Shown here: positions 62,475 to 64,000 of the stretch, one piece after another
How the letters are laid out: every line of letters starts with the position of its first letter
Numbering within the stretch: the first letter of the stretch is position 1
Origin: JBQTKD01 sp963703165
GTDB lineage: Bacteria > Actinomycetota > Actinomycetes > Sporichthyales > Sporichthyaceae
NCBI GenBank assembly: GCA_963703165.1
Contig: OY969798.1
Coordinates: forward strand, 3,162,001-3,226,000
Reading direction: 5' to 3'
Length of the DNA: 64,000 bases
Program-made: the position numbers and the translations under genes
The notes under the pieces: model-generated
What the model saw: only the letters and a program-made list of their open reading frames with translations
Told to the model about the DNA's origin: nothing
Databases searched by the model: none

Positions 62475-63955
62475 TCCGTGGCGCGGAAGTGCCGGGTGGC
62501 CGCGGCGAAACGGATCGTCAGATCGGGCCAGAGCACGGTGTTGCGTCCCTGGTCGTCCAGGTACCAGCTCTGACAGCCGCTCTGCCACACGGTGCGACCG
62601 CTACGTCGGGCGAGGTCCTCGTTCCACTCGGTCTGGATCTCCGGCCGCACCTCGAGCTCGGCTATCCCGTGCCGGTCCGCGTGCGCCAGGGCCTGGCGGA
62701 CCAGGCCGACCTGACGCTCGATCATGAAGACGGCCGACGTGTGCCCGATCCCGGTGTTCGGCCCGAGCAGCAGGAACAGGTTCGGGAACCCGGCGACGGT
62801 CGTCCCGAGGTAGGCCTGCATGCCGTGCTGCTCCCAGGCCTGCGCCAGCGAGGTCCCGTCGCGGCCGCGGATCCGGGTGAAGCCGGGGTTGTCGGTGACG
62901 TGGAAGCCGGTACCGAGCACCAGCGTGTCGATCGGGTGCAGCACGCCGTCGGTGGTGCGGATCCCGTCGGCCACGATCCGTTCGATGCCCGCGGTGACCA
63001 CGTCGACGTTGTCCTGCGCGAGCGCCGGGTAGTAGTCGTTGGAGATCAGGATCCGCTTGCAGCCGATGGAATACGTCGGCGTGAGCTTCTGGCGCAGCGT
63101 CGGGTCCTGCACCGCGCGCTGCAGGTGGAGGCCGGCGAGTTTCTCCAGCGGGCGGAGCAGCTTGGGGTTGAGCACGAAGCCGACGGCACGGCTCTCCAGC
63201 AACGTGTAGACGCCCGCCCGCGCGACCTTCTGTGCCAGTGGCACACGTCGGTACACCAGGCGCTCGAGGCTGCTGACCCCACGGTCGGTGCGAGGCAGGA
63301 CCCAGGGCGGGGTGCGCTGGAACAGGGTGAGGTGCTCCGCCTCGCGCTGCAGGTGCGGCACGAACTGGATCGCCGAGGCACCGGTCCCGATGGCGCCGAC
63401 TTTACGACCCGTCAGATCTGCTCCGTGGTCCCAGCGTGCGGAGTGGAACACGGTGCCGGTGAAGTCCGCGAGGCCCTCGATGTCCGGAAGCGCCGGCTCG
63501 ACAAGAGCACCGGTGCCCATCACCAGGAACCGCGCGGTCAGCTCACCCCGGCTTGTCTGCAGCTTCCAGTGCTGCGCGGCGGGGTCCCAGTCGGCCCCGA
63601 GAAGTTCAGTTCCGAACCGGATGTGCGGCAGGACGCCGGTCTCCTGCGCGCAGTGCCGGAGGTAGTCGAGGATCTCCGGCTGCGGCGAGTAGGACCGGGT
63701 CCAGTCCGGGTTCGGCAGGAACGAGAACGAGTACAGGCGCGACGGCACGTCGCAGGTGGCACCGGGATAGGTGTTGTCGCGCCAGGTACCCCCGACGTCG
63801 TCGCCGCGTTCGATGACCACGAAGTCCCGGCGCCCCGAACGTGCCAGCGAGATCGCGATGCCCAGGCCGGAGAAGCCGGTGCCGACGATGGCGACAGTCG
63901 CCGATGAGGGCAGGCCGGGTCCGTCGTCGCTGCGTGGAGCGGGCAGTTGCGGCAT
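62411..63955 (-). CDS. Baeyer-Villiger-type flavin monooxygenase
   Basis: A 514-residue FAD/NADPH class B monooxygenase. The FAD motif is VAIVGTGFSGLGIAISLARSG. YPGATCDVPSRLYSFSF and the BVMO fingerprint-like FTGTVFHSARWDH (near residue 165) follow. The NADPH motif is VGAIGTGASAIQFVPHL; LVLGTGFHVTD lies near residue 355. These enzymes convert ketones to esters or lactones in ketone, steroid or terpene catabolism. The fingerprint differs slightly from FxGxxxHxxxW(P/D), with D at the end. ATG at 63955 is 21 bases downstream of a palindromic operator. Confidence 0.88.
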   Translation of the reverse strand: MPQLPAPRSDDGPGLPSSATVAIVGTGFSGLGIAISLARSGRRDFVVIERGDDVGGTWRDNTYPGATCDVPSRLYSFSFLPNPDWTRSYSPQPEILDYLRHCAQETGVLPHIRFGTELLGADWDPAAQHWKLQTSRGELTARFLVMGTGALVEPALPDIEGLADFTGTVFHSARWDHGADLTGRKVGAIGTGASAIQFVPHLQREAEHLTLFQRTPPWVLPRTDRGVSSLERLVYRRVPLAQKVARAGVYTLLESRAVGFVLNPKLLRPLEKLAGLHLQRAVQDPTLRQKLTPTYSIGCKRILISNDYYPALAQDNVDVVTAGIERIVADGIRTTDGVLHPIDTLVLGTGFHVTDNPGFTRIRGRDGTSLAQAWEQHGMQAYLGTTVAGFPNLFLLLGPNTGIGHTSAVFMIERQVGLVRQALAHADRHGIAELEVRPEIQTEWNEDLARRSGRTVWQSGCQSWYLDDQGRNTVLWPDLTIRFAAATRHFRATDYRLTAPERSTTSPTALVPAG

Positions 63956-63976
63956 CTCGCCTCCCGAAGAACCTAT

Positions 63977-63993
63977 ACTTACTCAGAGTAAGT
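63977..63993. promoter_or_regulatory. TetR-type operator upstream of the monooxygenase gene
   Basis: ACTTACTC-A-GAGTAAGT is a perfect 8-bp inverted repeat around one base, immediately upstream of the monooxygenase start. The TTACTC/GAGTAA arms resemble operators bound by TetR-family regulators of catabolic genes. The regulator would lie beyond the right edge of the window. Confidence 0.7.
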
Positions 63994-64000
63994 TATCATC

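Overview
The window comes from a high-GC Gram-positive bacterium, most likely an actinomycete. The support is very GC-rich third codon positions, frequent GTG starts, many 4-base stop/start overlaps, actinobacterial small-protein families (DUF4229, DUF4235, DUF3618, PLDc_N), a stand-alone rpsD, a SigE-family sigma factor and a PknB-like kinase. No tRNA, rRNA, CRISPR array, insertion sequence or prophage was recognised. Genus cannot be assigned from sequence alone; a fused GlyQS glycyl-tRNA synthetase and a true AsnRS are useful markers.

Region 1 (0-17 kb) is a menaquinone neighbourhood: menA, menE and menB on the minus strand and menC-menD on the plus strand. Among them lie two tandem TolB-like periplasmic propellers, a nitrilase-superfamily amidase, a DUF2235 hydrolase and a four-gene type IV pseudopilin operon (fimT, pilV-, pilW- and pilX-like). 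Region 2 (17-29 kb) holds lspA, an aldo/keto reductase, an orphan diiron monooxygenase alpha subunit with all six iron ligands, a small envelope/stress cluster (PRC-barrel, DUF4235, DUF3618, holin-like), an acyl-CoA ligase, asnS, an FAD oxidoreductase and rpsD. Region 3 (30-46 kb) contains a secreted HNH nuclease, a beta-propeller, a CHRD lipoprotein, glyQS, a PucR-type regulator, a SRPBCC-ArsR-DUF899 operon with its likely operator, a VapC/Phd toxin-antitoxin pair with a perfect palindromic operator, a SigE-family sigma factor with its membrane partner, and three paralogous lipoproteins.

Region 4 (45.9-59.6 kb) is the notable part: a bacterial microcompartment (BMC) locus made of two divergent operons. 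The leftward operon encodes a pentamer (BMC-P), a hexamer (BMC-H), an acylating-type aldehyde dehydrogenase, an EutJ-like chaperone, a tandem-domain trimer (BMC-T), a malate/lactate dehydrogenase-like enzyme with a BMC-style N-terminal extension, and a zinc alcohol dehydrogenase. The rightward operon encodes a CrtC/AttH-like protein, a HAD phosphatase, a stand-alone phosphohistidine swivelling domain, a 474-residue protein of no recognised family, a small winged-helix-like protein, a pyruvate phosphate dikinase (PPDK) homologue whose PEP/pyruvate barrel has lost its catalytic residues, and a second BMC-H. The pairing of a shell and aldehyde core with a split, re-purposed PPDK-type phosphotransfer system matches no metabolosome I can name and is the best candidate here for an undescribed system. 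No signature aldehyde-generating enzyme and no phosphotransacylase (PduL) are visible.

Region 5 (59.6-64 kb) has repeat-rich intergenic DNA, a PknB-like kinase, a secreted protein and a Baeyer-Villiger-type monooxygenase preceded by a TetR-type palindrome.

Sequence quality caveat: about twenty single-base frame breaks, mostly one-base insertions, are concentrated at 9.4-13.0 kb, 39.9-41.0 kb and one point near 47.2 kb. Protein homology continues across every break, so sequencing or assembly error is more likely than wholesale gene decay.
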